Part shown: in pieces, positions 19,059 to 30,568 of the stretch
Layout of the letters: every line of letters starts with the position of its first letter
Position numbering within the stretch: the first letter of the stretch is position 1
Source of the DNA: Methylomagnum ishizawai
GTDB taxonomy: Bacteria; Pseudomonadota; Gammaproteobacteria; Methylococcales; Methylococcaceae
NCBI RefSeq assembly: GCF_900155475.1
Contig: NZ_FXAM01000001.1
Span: forward strand, 2,219,501-2,283,500
DNA: 64,000 bases
Direction: 5' to 3'
The notes under the pieces: generated by a model
Seen by the model: the letters and a program-made list of their open reading frames with translations, nothing else
Database searches by the model: none
What the model was told of the DNA's origin: nothing
Made by a program: the position numbers and the translations under genes

Positions 19059-22000
19059 GGATGTTGTCCTTCCACTGCCGTGGCTTGGGGTTGGGGGGCG
19101 CGACGCTCCACCCAGGCCCGGATCGTCACATAGAACACCGGCGTCAACAGCAGTCCGAAAAAGGTCACCCCCAGCATCCCGCTGAATACCGCCGTTCCCA
19201 AAATCTGCCGCGCCTCGGCTCCCGCCCCGGTCGAGACCATTAAGGGGAACACCCCCATCACGAAGGCGAACGAGGTCATCAGGATGGGTCGGAGCCGGAG
19301 CCGCGCCGCCTCGATGGCGGCGGTCTTGCGGTCCAAGCCTTGATCTTGGCGCTTGCGGGCGAATTCCACGATCAGGATGGCGTTCTTGCTGGCGAGGCCG
19401 ACCAGGACGATGAACCCGACCTGGGTGAAGATGTTGTTGTCCATCCCCCGCAGCCACACGCCCGCCATCGAACTCAACAGGCACATCGGCACGATCAAGA
19501 TCACCGCGAACGGCAGCGACCAGCTTTCATACTGCGCCGCCAGGGCCAGGAACACGAAGATCACGCTCAGCGGGAACACGATAATGGCGGTGTTCCCGGC
19601 CAGGATTTGCTGGAGGCTGAGTTCGGTCCATTCGTAGCCCACGCCGGCGGGTAGGTCGGCTTTCAGGATATTTTCCATCACCGCGATGGCTTGGCCCGAA
19701 CTTAAGGAAGGCAGGGTCATGCCGTTGATTTCCGCCGCCGGGAACAGGTTGTAATGGTTGATGCGGTCGGGGCCGCTGGATTCCTCGGTCTTGACCAGGG
19801 TGCCGAGCGGGACCATCTCGCCCGCGAGGTTGCGGGTTTTGAGTTGGGCGATATCCTCCGGGGTCACGCGGTGCTGGGCGTCGGCCTGGGCCACCACCTG
19901 ATAGCTGCGCCCGAACCGGCTGAAATCGTTGATATACAGCGACCCCAGATAAATCTGCAAAGTCTCGAACACCTCGGCCAGGGGCAGGCCCATGGATTTG
20001 GCCTTGGTGCGATCCACATCCAAGTGCATTTGCGGCACGTTGGCGCGGAAGGTGGTGAACACGCGGGCCATGCCCGGCTGCTGGTTGGCCTTGGCGATGA
20101 TGTCGTTGGCGGCTTTTTCCAACTCGGTGGGGCCGAGGTTGGCGCGGTCCTGCAATTGCAGCTTGAAGCCGCCCACCGAACTCATGCCCCGGATCGGCGG
20201 CGGCGCGAACACGGCGACATAGGCGTCGCGGATGCCGAACATGCGCTGCTGGATTTGGCCCATGATGGCATCGGCGGATTGCTCGGGGTGGAGGGCACGC
20301 TCCTCGAACGGCCCCAGCCGGGCGAACAAGGTCGCGGCGTTGGATTGCGCCCCGAAGGTCAGGATCGAGAAGCCGGCGTAGGCGTTGACATGGGCCACGC
20401 CGGGAATCTGGGTGATGATTTCGCTGGCTTCCTTCACCACGGCGTCGGAGCGCTCGAACGAGGCGGCGTCCGGCAGTTGCGCGTAGATGATGAGATAGCC
20501 CTGGTCGGTCTGGGGGATGAAGCCGGTCGGCACCTTGTCGAAGGCCAGGAAATTCAAGCCGTTCAGCCCGGCGTAGAGGATCAACATCACCGCGCCGAAC
20601 CGGATCAAGCGCCGGACCAAGCGGGCATAGCCTTCGCTGAACGCCCCGAACACGGCGTTGAATCCCCGGAAGAACCAGCCGAACAGGAAATCCAGCAGCC
20701 GGGTCAGCGGGTCTTGCTTATGACTGTGGTCGTGGGCACGGTCCAGCATCAGGGCGCACAGGGCCGGGCTAAGGGTCAGCGAGTTGAAGGCGGAAATCAG
20801 GGTCGAGACCGAGATGGTCAGGGCGAATTGCTTATAGAACGCCCCGGTCACGCCGGTGATGAAGGCCGTGGGCACGAACACCGCCACCAGCACCAAGGCC
20901 GTGGCGATGATGGGGCCGACCACTTCGTCCATGGCGCGGCGGGTGGCGTCGCGGGCGTGGAGTCCCAGCGCGATGTTGCGCTCGACGTTCTCCACCACCA
21001 CGATGGCGTCGTCCACCACGATGCCGATGGCCAGCACCAGTCCGAACAGCGACAGCGTGTTGAGCGACAGCCCCAGGGCCGCCATGATCCCGAACGTCCC
21101 GATCAAGGACACCGGCACCGCCAGCAGGGGGATGATGGTCGCCCGCCAGTTTTGCAGGAACACCAAGACCACCAGCACCACCAGGGCGATGGCCTCGAAC
21201 AAGGTCATCACCACTTTTTCGATGGATTGCTGCACGAACACCACGGTGTCGTAGACCAGCACGTAATCCACGCCTTCCGGGAAGCGTTGCTTGAGCGCCT
21301 CCATGGTTTGGACCACGGCCTCCTTGGTCTCGATGGCATTGGTGCCGGGCATCTGGAAGATGGCGAGGCCGACGGTTTCCTGGCCGTCGAGGCGCAATTG
21401 CGAGGCGTAATCCTTGGCCCCGAGTTCGATGCGGGCCACGTCCTTGAGCCGGGTGATTTGGCCGTCCGCGCCGTTCTTGACGATGATCTCGCCGAATTGA
21501 TGCTCGTCGGACAAGCGGCCTTGGGTGGTGAGGGTGAATTGGAATTCCTGGCCCCTGGGTACCGGCGGTTGCCCCAATACGCCCGCCGCGACCTGGATGT
21601 TCTGTTCGCGGACGGCGTTCACCACATCGCTGGCGGTGAGGTTGCGGGCGGCGATCTTCTCGGGGTCCAGCCACACCCGCATGCTGTATTCGCGGCCCCC
21701 GAACAGGAACACATCGCCCACGCCGGGCAAACGGGCCAGGGCGTCGCGCACTTGCAACAGGGCGTAGTTGCTGAGGTAGACCGAGTCGTAGCGCTGGTTG
21801 GGGGAAACCAGGTTCACCACCAGGCTCAGGTCCGGGCTGCGCTTGCGGACGCTGATGCCTTGGCGGCGGACCTCTTCCGGCAGGCGCGGCTCGGCCAGGG
21901 TGACGCGGTTCTGCACCAGCACCTGGGCCTTGTCCAGGTTGGTGCCCTGCTTGAAGGTGACGGTGAGCTGCATCACGCCGTCGTTGGTGGACTGCGAGGA

Positions 22001-22243
22001 CATGTACAGCATGTCCTCGACGCCGTTGACCTCCTGCTCGATGGGCGTCGCCACAGTTTCCGCCAGCACCTCGGCGTTGGCACCTGGATAGGTGGCCTTG
22101 ATCTGCACGCTGGGCGGGGCGATTTCCGGGTATTGGGCGATGGGCATGCCGATCAACGACAGCCCACCGACCAGCACGATGAGGATGGACAGGACCGAGG
22201 CGAAGATCGGCCTATCGATGAAGAAATGGGTGAGTCGTGTCAT
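19055..22243 (-). CDS. RND efflux pump inner-membrane transporter (AcrB/MexB, HAE1 family)
   Basis: The 1062-aa proton-driven drug exporter starts with the family signature FFIDRPIFASVL. It has twelve predicted membrane helices in two halves with large periplasmic loops. The proton-relay aspartates are in GIVVDDAIVVVENVERN (near residue 407), and the second half carries GLASKNAILIVEF near 960. Substrates cannot be predicted. It overlaps the adaptor gene upstream and the channel gene downstream by four bases each, giving a tightly coupled adaptor-pump-channel operon under the divergent TetR gene. Confidence 0.95.
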   Translation of the reverse strand: MTRLTHFFIDRPIFASVLSILIVLVGGLSLIGMPIAQYPEIAPPSVQIKATYPGANAEVLAETVATPIEQEVNGVEDMLYMSSQSTNDGVMQLTVTFKQGTNLDKAQVLVQNRVTLAEPRLPEEVRRQGISVRKRSPDLSLVVNLVSPNQRYDSVYLSNYALLQVRDALARLPGVGDVFLFGGREYSMRVWLDPEKIAARNLTASDVVNAVREQNIQVAAGVLGQPPVPRGQEFQFTLTTQGRLSDEHQFGEIIVKNGADGQITRLKDVARIELGAKDYASQLRLDGQETVGLAIFQMPGTNAIETKEAVVQTMEALKQRFPEGVDYVLVYDTVVFVQQSIEKVVMTLFEAIALVVLVVLVFLQNWRATIIPLLAVPVSLIGTFGIMAALGLSLNTLSLFGLVLAIGIVVDDAIVVVENVERNIALGLHARDATRRAMDEVVGPIIATALVLVAVFVPTAFITGVTGAFYKQFALTISVSTLISAFNSLTLSPALCALMLDRAHDHSHKQDPLTRLLDFLFGWFFRGFNAVFGAFSEGYARLVRRLIRFGAVMLILYAGLNGLNFLAFDKVPTGFIPQTDQGYLIIYAQLPDAASFERSDAVVKEASEIITQIPGVAHVNAYAGFSILTFGAQSNAATLFARLGPFEERALHPEQSADAIMGQIQQRMFGIRDAYVAVFAPPPIRGMSSVGGFKLQLQDRANLGPTELEKAANDIIAKANQQPGMARVFTTFRANVPQMHLDVDRTKAKSMGLPLAEVFETLQIYLGSLYINDFSRFGRSYQVVAQADAQHRVTPEDIAQLKTRNLAGEMVPLGTLVKTEESSGPDRINHYNLFPAAEINGMTLPSLSSGQAIAVMENILKADLPAGVGYEWTELSLQQILAGNTAIIVFPLSVIFVFLALAAQYESWSLPFAVILIVPMCLLSSMAGVWLRGMDNNIFTQVGFIVLVGLASKNAILIVEFARKRQDQGLDRKTAAIEAARLRLRPILMTSFAFVMGVFPLMVSTGAGAEARQILGTAVFSGMLGVTFFGLLLTPVFYVTIRAWVERRAPQPQATAVEGQHP

Positions 22244-23430
22244 GGTTGGGCCGTCGTGTTATGCCGTTCGAGCGCCGATTCCGACAGGAGGGTGGTTTCC
22301 GGCTTGATCTTGGCACCGGGACGGAGCTTCTGGATGCCCTCGATCACGACTTGATCTTCCGGGGTCAAGCCCGCGGCGATGTCCCTGAGGCTGCCGAACA
22401 AGGCGCCGGGCGTGATCTTGCGGTATTCGACGCCACCGTCGGGCTTGGCGATCCAGACGAATTTCTGGCCCTGGTCGGTGCCGATGGCGCGGTCGGGCAG
22501 CAGCAGGGCGTCATGGGGCGTGCCGCCCGGAATCCTGACCCTGGCGAAGAAGCCGGGACTGAGGATTTCGTCCGGGTTGTGGAACACGCCGCGGATGCGC
22601 AAGGTGCCGGTATTGGCGTCGAGCCGCGGCTCCAGGTAGTCGATGACGCCGTGGTGGGGGAAGCCGGTTTCGTCCATCAGGGCCAATTCGACCGGGATGC
22701 CGGTGCCTGTGCCTTTGCTGGCCTGGGCCAGGCGGCGGTATTTCAAGACCGCCCGTTCGTCGGCGTCGAGGTAGACATAGACGGGGTCGATGGACACGAT
22801 CCGGGCTAGTGGCGTCTCGTCGGCCTTGACCATGTTGCCCACGGTCAGGAGTTCGCGGCTGATCCGGCCCGAGATCGGCGAGCGTACCTCGGTGAATTCC
22901 AGATTGAGCCGGGCGGTTTGCAAGGCGGCTTCCAAGGAGCGCACCGCCGCCGTGGATTCGCGCACGGCCTTGGTCCTGGCGTCGTATTCCTCCTCGGAAA
23001 TCGCCTTCGACTGGTGCAGCCGTTCGGCGCGGCCCAGGTCGTTGCGGGCGAGGTCGAGGCGGGTGCGGGTTTGTTCCAAAGCGCCCTCGGCCCGGTCCAG
23101 TTCGGCGCGGTAGGGCCGGGGGTCGATCACGAACAACAGGTCGCCCTTGCGCACCACATCGCCATCCTTGACATTGACCTTGTCCAGATAGCCATAGACC
23201 CGCGCCTTCACCTCGACCGCCTCGGCGGCTTCGATGCGCCCGGTGTATTCGTCCCATTCCGCCACGGGCTTGTGCAGGGGCAGGGCGGTTTTGACCGGGA
23301 CCGGCGGCATTTGCGGGGGGCCGGGCGCCGCCGCGGGCGTTGGGGGTTGGCCGCAGCCCGACAGCAGGAGCAGCGGCAGCAGGGCCGCGAACCAGCGCGG
23401 CGTTGAGGAGTGGGAGGCAGCGATATTCAT
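22240..23430 (-). CDS. RND efflux periplasmic adaptor lipoprotein (MexA/AcrA-like)
   Basis: The 396-aa membrane-fusion protein links the pump to the outer-membrane channel. A signal peptide with lipobox LSGC lies at about residues 15-25. The lipoyl/hairpin region follows (VKARVYGYLDKVNVKDGDVV near 70 and the coiled-coil hairpin about 95-165), then the beta-barrel and membrane-proximal domains (VRIPGGTPHDALLLPDRAIG near 320). The start MNIAASHSS was chosen because the upstream extension has no signal sequence. It is the first gene of the operon, 117 bases from the divergent TetR gene. Confidence 0.93.
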   Translation of the reverse strand: MNIAASHSSTPRWFAALLPLLLLSGCGQPPTPAAAPGPPQMPPVPVKTALPLHKPVAEWDEYTGRIEAAEAVEVKARVYGYLDKVNVKDGDVVRKGDLLFVIDPRPYRAELDRAEGALEQTRTRLDLARNDLGRAERLHQSKAISEEEYDARTKAVRESTAAVRSLEAALQTARLNLEFTEVRSPISGRISRELLTVGNMVKADETPLARIVSIDPVYVYLDADERAVLKYRRLAQASKGTGTGIPVELALMDETGFPHHGVIDYLEPRLDANTGTLRIRGVFHNPDEILSPGFFARVRIPGGTPHDALLLPDRAIGTDQGQKFVWIAKPDGGVEYRKITPGALFGSLRDIAAGLTPEDQVVIEGIQKLRPGAKIKPETTLLSESALERHNTTAQP

Positions 23431-23472
23431 AGGCTGGACCGGGGGGGGTTGGGGGAGCGTCTGACGCGCCTG

Positions 23473-23493
23473 GAAAAGGTAATCTTCCTTTTC
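23473..23493. promoter_or_regulatory. 21-bp inverted repeat, candidate TetR operator
   Basis: GAAAAGG (23473-23479) and CCTTTTC (23487-23493) form a perfect 7-bp inverted repeat with a 7-base spacer. It lies 43 bases before the adaptor start and about 55 bases before the tetR start. Size and location fit an operator for the divergently encoded TetR protein. A second, weaker palindrome-like stretch, CGTTAAAATAAACG, lies just downstream, near 23503-23516. Confidence 0.45.
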
Positions 23494-23547
23494 ATTATTT
23501 TCGTTAAAATAAACGGCGGAGTCCACTACAAACACGAGTCAATTTTT

Positions 23548-24180
23548 ATGATGTGCCTAGGCCGTCCCAAGAAGGGCGAGGAAGCCAGACGCCGCGAGCA
23601 ACTGCTGGAACACGCCGTGCGCTTGTTCGCCGAACATGGCTATAGCAACCTGAGCCTTGAAACCATCGCCCGCGAGGCGCGGGTGTCCTTGCGGACCATC
23701 TACCGCCAGTTCGGTGGCAAGGCCGAGTTGTTCGGCGCGGTCATCCGCCATTTCAGTGATTTGTTCGTCGCGACCCTGCCGCTGGACCCGGCCCAAGCCA
23801 AGCCCATCGAGGACATCCTGGTCGATTTCGCCAGGGAATATCTGTTCCGGCTAACCCGGCCCGAGATGATCCGGCTGTGTACCCAGATGCAGGGAGAAAC
23901 CCGTCAATTTCCCTGCCTCGCCGCCGAGTTCTACAGCCAAGGGCCGGAACGCACCCTGCGGCGGCTAGCGCAGTTTTTCGCGGTGCATCAAAAAACGGGG
24001 CGGATCGCCGCCCTCGATCCCGATTTCCTGGCGGGGCAGTTCATAGGTTGTTTGCGTGGGGAGTGGTTCCACCGGCTGCAATACGGCTTGGCGGCGACGC
24101 CCGGCGAGGCCGAGATCGAGACCCGGTCGCGGCAAGCGGTGGATTTGTTCTTGCGGGGTTGCCTGACGGCGGCGGGGTAG
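23548..24180 (+). CDS. TetR-family repressor, likely regulator of the adjacent efflux operon
   Basis: The 210-aa protein has an N-terminal TetR helix-turn-helix (AVRLFAEHGYSNLSLETIA, then VSLRTIYRQFGGKAELF, residues about 20-65) and a variable C-terminal ligand domain of the AcrR type. It is divergent from the RND operon, the usual arrangement for an efflux repressor. Two adjacent ATGs (23548 and 23551) are possible starts; neither has a strong ribosome-binding site. The upstream in-frame extension crosses the operator region and is not family-like. Confidence 0.9.
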   Translation: MMCLGRPKKGEEARRREQLLEHAVRLFAEHGYSNLSLETIAREARVSLRTIYRQFGGKAELFGAVIRHFSDLFVATLPLDPAQAKPIEDILVDFAREYLFRLTRPEMIRLCTQMQGETRQFPCLAAEFYSQGPERTLRRLAQFFAVHQKTGRIAALDPDFLAGQFIGCLRGEWFHRLQYGLAATPGEAEIETRSRQAVDLFLRGCLTAAG

Positions 24181-24186
24181 GATGGG

Positions 24187-24210
24187 GGCCGGACCCCGTG
24201 GGGTCCGGCC
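24187..24210. terminator. bidirectional hairpin between convergent genes
   Basis: GGCCGGACCC pairs with GGGTCCGGCC around a 4-base loop, a perfect 10-bp stem 7 bases after the tetR stop and 12 bases before the stop of the convergent secreted-protein gene. No T-tract follows on either strand, so intrinsic termination is uncertain, but stability and position suggest an end-of-transcript structure. Confidence 0.5.
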
Positions 24211-24221
24211 TGTCTGCGGGG

Positions 24222-26060
24222 TCAGTTGGTGCCGGACAGACTGTTTGTCTGCTTGGCGGGGGTGGTGGCCGGTTTCGGGTAGACCAGGGTTTGCGGGGCG
24301 CTGTTGGTCTGGGTGAAGTTCTTGGCGTCGCTCACGCAGGACCAGCCGCCGATTTCCACCTTGACCTGGGTGTTGATGCTCGGTTTGGTCATGTTCAGCT
24401 TGTTGCCGGTCAGTTTGACCGTGCCCTTGTTGCCACCACAGCCCTTCACGTTGAACGCGAACGAATCCTTGCCCGACTTGGCGCTATCGACGAGTTGGCC
24501 TTTGACCAAGCTGCCGGTGGCGTTGGCCGTGCCCGTGTTGTTGTTCACGTAGGCGGTCAGGGTGTAGTCGCCGCTGCCGAACAGGGCGGTATCGCTGCCG
24601 GGCGGTCCCGAGACCAGGATGTAATAGTCTGCCGTGGCCGGGGTGTTGATGGTGAACTGGAAGCCGTCGGTCGAGGCGCATTGGCCCGCCGTCACCGTGT
24701 AAGCCTGTTGCAGGAAACCTTGGGTGTTGAAATACGACAGGGTGTAGACCTCGCCCGTGTCTTGGCAGCGGAAGGTGATCGGCACCGTGTTGTTGGGGTT
24801 GGTGCCGGTGTCGTTGTGGTAGACGTAGTAATCGAGGTCGGTGATCGAGGACAACTGGGCGGTCACCGGCACGGTGTTGGACAGGGGATAGGCGTTGACC
24901 GGGGTGTCGTTGGGCTCCAACTCGCCGGGCAGGCGCACGGTGGGACCGGATACGCCGCTATTGCTGGCGATGGCCAGCACGGTGTAGTCGGCCTGGGTGA
25001 AGCTGTCCGGTTCGCCGGAGGGCGGCGAGGTGACCACGAAATAATACCGGGCGGAAACCGGCGCATCGATGGTGAATAGGTAGCCACCCGCCGCCGAGCA
25101 TTGGCTGGAGGGGATTTCGTAGCTGGTTTGCTCCACACCCTTCTCGTCATAGGAAGAAAGGATGTAGTAGGTATCGGACTGGCTCTTGCAGCTGAAATAA
25201 AACGGAATCTTGCCGGTTTTGTTCTTGGTGCTGTCGTTGTCGATATAGAACCAATCCTGGTCGTACATGGAGGCGAGTTGCGCGGTGGCGGTGGTGCCCG
25301 AAACCAGGGGCACCGCTTCCACGATGCCGTCGTTGGGTTCCTGCTGTCCGGCGATGCGGGAGGTATAGAGCCTCAGGGCATAGTCGGCGGTCGGGGTGAC
25401 GATCTGGTCGTAGAAGGTTTTGCGGGTTTTTTGTTCGGTGCCGATGGTGATCTGGTCTTCCAATATCACGTTGGCGGCGATCATCCTGCCCCAGACCCGC
25501 ACGTAATAACGGCCTGGGCGCTGGGTGTTCATTTGGAAGCGCATCGGACCTTTGGTATCCGCCGTGCCGCGTTTGCAATCGCTGGGGGGAACTACGTAGC
25601 TGCTTTGTTTCTCGACCCCGCCCGCCGTGGTGGGGTCGGCGTCGTAAAAGTATTCGATCCGCCAGGTGAGGTCTTTTTCGGGATCGATGGTGAGCGATAT
25701 CATGCTTTCCACATAATAGCCCAGTGTCTTGTCGCAGCCGAAATAGACCGGCGTCACCGGGCGGCTGGAATCGGGGACATCCACGTAGAACCAGTCGTAG
25801 TCGCGGGGGCTTTGCAATTGGCCGACGATTTCATCGGTCAAGGAAAACGGCGTCGCGAGGCTGGGGTCCAGATTGGCCGAGCCATCGAAATCGAAATTCC
25901 CGTTCAGATCGGTTTCGAGGACGTACCTGACCAGTGGGTCGGAAGGCTGGTAGATGGCGGAACCCGAGATTTTGGAATTGGGTTCTTGTTCACTCACCGA
26001 GGCCTGGGACTGTGTTCCCAAAAAGACCAGTGTTGACGCCAAGATAGATTGATAACGCAT
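24222..26060 (-). CDS. secreted protein with three PPC-like repeats, unknown function
   Basis: The 612-aa protein has a signal peptide (about residues 1-20, ending SQA) and three related blocks of about 150-170 residues. Each begins with an EPN motif (EQEPN near 24, QQEPNDG near 240, ELEPNDTP near 380), then a DxDW/Y motif (DYDWFYVD, DQDWFYID, DLDYYVYH), then a Cys pair (FxC and a second Cys about 25-40 residues on). This resembles bacterial pre-peptidase C-terminal (PPC) beta-sandwich domains, here without any peptidase. The C-terminal 100 residues include another Cys pair and a Thr/Lys-rich tail. An extracellular or periplasmic binding or adhesion role is a guess. Confidence 0.7.
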   Translation of the reverse strand: MRYQSILASTLVFLGTQSQASVSEQEPNSKISGSAIYQPSDPLVRYVLETDLNGNFDFDGSANLDPSLATPFSLTDEIVGQLQSPRDYDWFYVDVPDSSRPVTPVYFGCDKTLGYYVESMISLTIDPEKDLTWRIEYFYDADPTTAGGVEKQSSYVVPPSDCKRGTADTKGPMRFQMNTQRPGRYYVRVWGRMIAANVILEDQITIGTEQKTRKTFYDQIVTPTADYALRLYTSRIAGQQEPNDGIVEAVPLVSGTTATAQLASMYDQDWFYIDNDSTKNKTGKIPFYFSCKSQSDTYYILSSYDEKGVEQTSYEIPSSQCSAAGGYLFTIDAPVSARYYFVVTSPPSGEPDSFTQADYTVLAIASNSGVSGPTVRLPGELEPNDTPVNAYPLSNTVPVTAQLSSITDLDYYVYHNDTGTNPNNTVPITFRCQDTGEVYTLSYFNTQGFLQQAYTVTAGQCASTDGFQFTINTPATADYYILVSGPPGSDTALFGSGDYTLTAYVNNNTGTANATGSLVKGQLVDSAKSGKDSFAFNVKGCGGNKGTVKLTGNKLNMTKPSINTQVKVEIGGWSCVSDAKNFTQTNSAPQTLVYPKPATTPAKQTNSLSGTN

Positions 26061-26246
26061 TGGATGTCCCCAAGCAGGAAGTGATTGGAATCGGACCCAC
26101 CCGATGAGGCACCGTGCGTCCCGGTCTGGCCTGGTCGGGTCGGGCGAATGGCTATTAAGTGTAGCCGTTCGGGATCGATCCGGGACGGTGCGCCGATGAC
26201 CGGGGGTTCCGGGATGTTCAACGGAGGGCCGGGGTTGGGTGCGGGT

Positions 26247-29980
<3,734 letters not shown>

Positions 29981-30126
29981 GCGGGTTTGGGACCGGCGTG
30001 TGGACGTGCCGTGCGCCGGTTCAATCCTGTTTGTCGGTGGTTAAGGTGGATCATGTGGCCCAAGGAAGCGCTCGCCATTGAAATGGAGGGGCATCCGCTA
30101 CCCATACCTTGGTTTCCCAAGCGATT

Positions 30127-30365
30127 TCAGCGAGATATCGAGCCATGATTTCCCGATGAGGGAAACTTGGCCGTCTCGATCCCCGCGTACCTCCGCCGGT
30201 CCTTCTCCGACAGCCTCTCGAACAGCCGCCGCATCTTCGTCTCGATGGCTTCGTCGTAACCCATCATCCCCACTCGTCCCTCAATCCGCCAAGGCCTTCA
30301 TTATCCACCGGCCCGCTTGTTCCGGCGGGAAGCCGGGAAGTTATTTCTGGCCAGATCCTAAATCC
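30127..30365 (-). pseudogene. insertion-sequence remnant with transposase N-terminus (ISAzo13-like)
   Basis: From two adjacent ATGs (30267 and 30264) the minus strand reads 46 residues, including RRLFERLSEKDRRRYAGIE. This pattern resembles the N-terminus of ISAzo13-type transposases. It then diverges and stops at 30127. About 100 bases upstream of the ATG (30256-30363) are repeated at about 88% identity at 41388-41494, so they are probably the terminal part of the same element type. Together this is one end of an IS, without the rest of its transposase. Confidence 0.55.
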
Positions 30366-30390
30366 ACCGCCTAGTGGAACCCCATCCCTC

Positions 30391-30450
30391 GTTACGGTTC
30401 AAATAACCCGTTGCGGTTTAAAAAAGCCAATGGTACGGTTTATTTAAACC
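30391..30450. repeat. three tandem imperfect palindromic 18-19-base repeats upstream of the SulP gene
   Basis: Copies at 30391-30408, 30410-30428 and 30432-30450 each read roughly GTTACGGTT, four to six A/T bases, then AACC or GCC. The core GGTT...AACC is itself palindromic, perfectly so in the third copy (GGTTTA and TAAACC). Spacing of starts is 19 and 22 bases, near two helical turns. They lie 120-180 bases before the SulP start and look like iterated regulator-binding sites. Confidence 0.5.
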
Positions 30451-30483
30451 TAAGCTGTTGCGTCGCCCTCTACAGTCTGGTTT

Positions 30484-30506
30484 AATAGTTTCGCATCGAA
30501 ACTATT
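30484..30506. promoter_or_regulatory. 23-bp perfect palindrome, candidate operator
   Basis: AATAGTTTCG (30484-30493) and its exact reverse complement CGAAACTATT (30497-30506) are separated by CAT. It is 62 bases before the SulP ATG, just downstream of the three tandem repeats. Its AT-rich symmetric form suits a dimeric regulator. The regulator is unknown and none is encoded nearby. Confidence 0.5.
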
Positions 30507-30568
30507 GGACGGCGACCCGCAACGCCCGGACCCATCCCCGGCATCGTATCCTCCAGGAGGACAACCCC

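Larger units (their letters stand above)
29981..30568. other. intergenic region between trxB and the SulP gene
   Basis: The 588 bases contain a possible stem after trxB (ACCGGCG with CGCCGGT near 29990-30022, no T-tract), the IS remnant at 30127-30365, and then an AT-rich regulatory-looking stretch from 30391 to 30506, listed separately. No other gene is supported. Confidence 0.5.

Noticed and set aside
19754..22354. 866-aa plus-strand frame over the RND pump gene
   Set aside because: It is rich in His, Asp and Gln with no recognisable domains, and is antisense to an unmistakable AcrB-type gene.
30391..30450. short CRISPR array
   Set aside because: The three units are imperfect palindromes spaced by only 1-3 bases with no unique spacers, and no cas gene is near.
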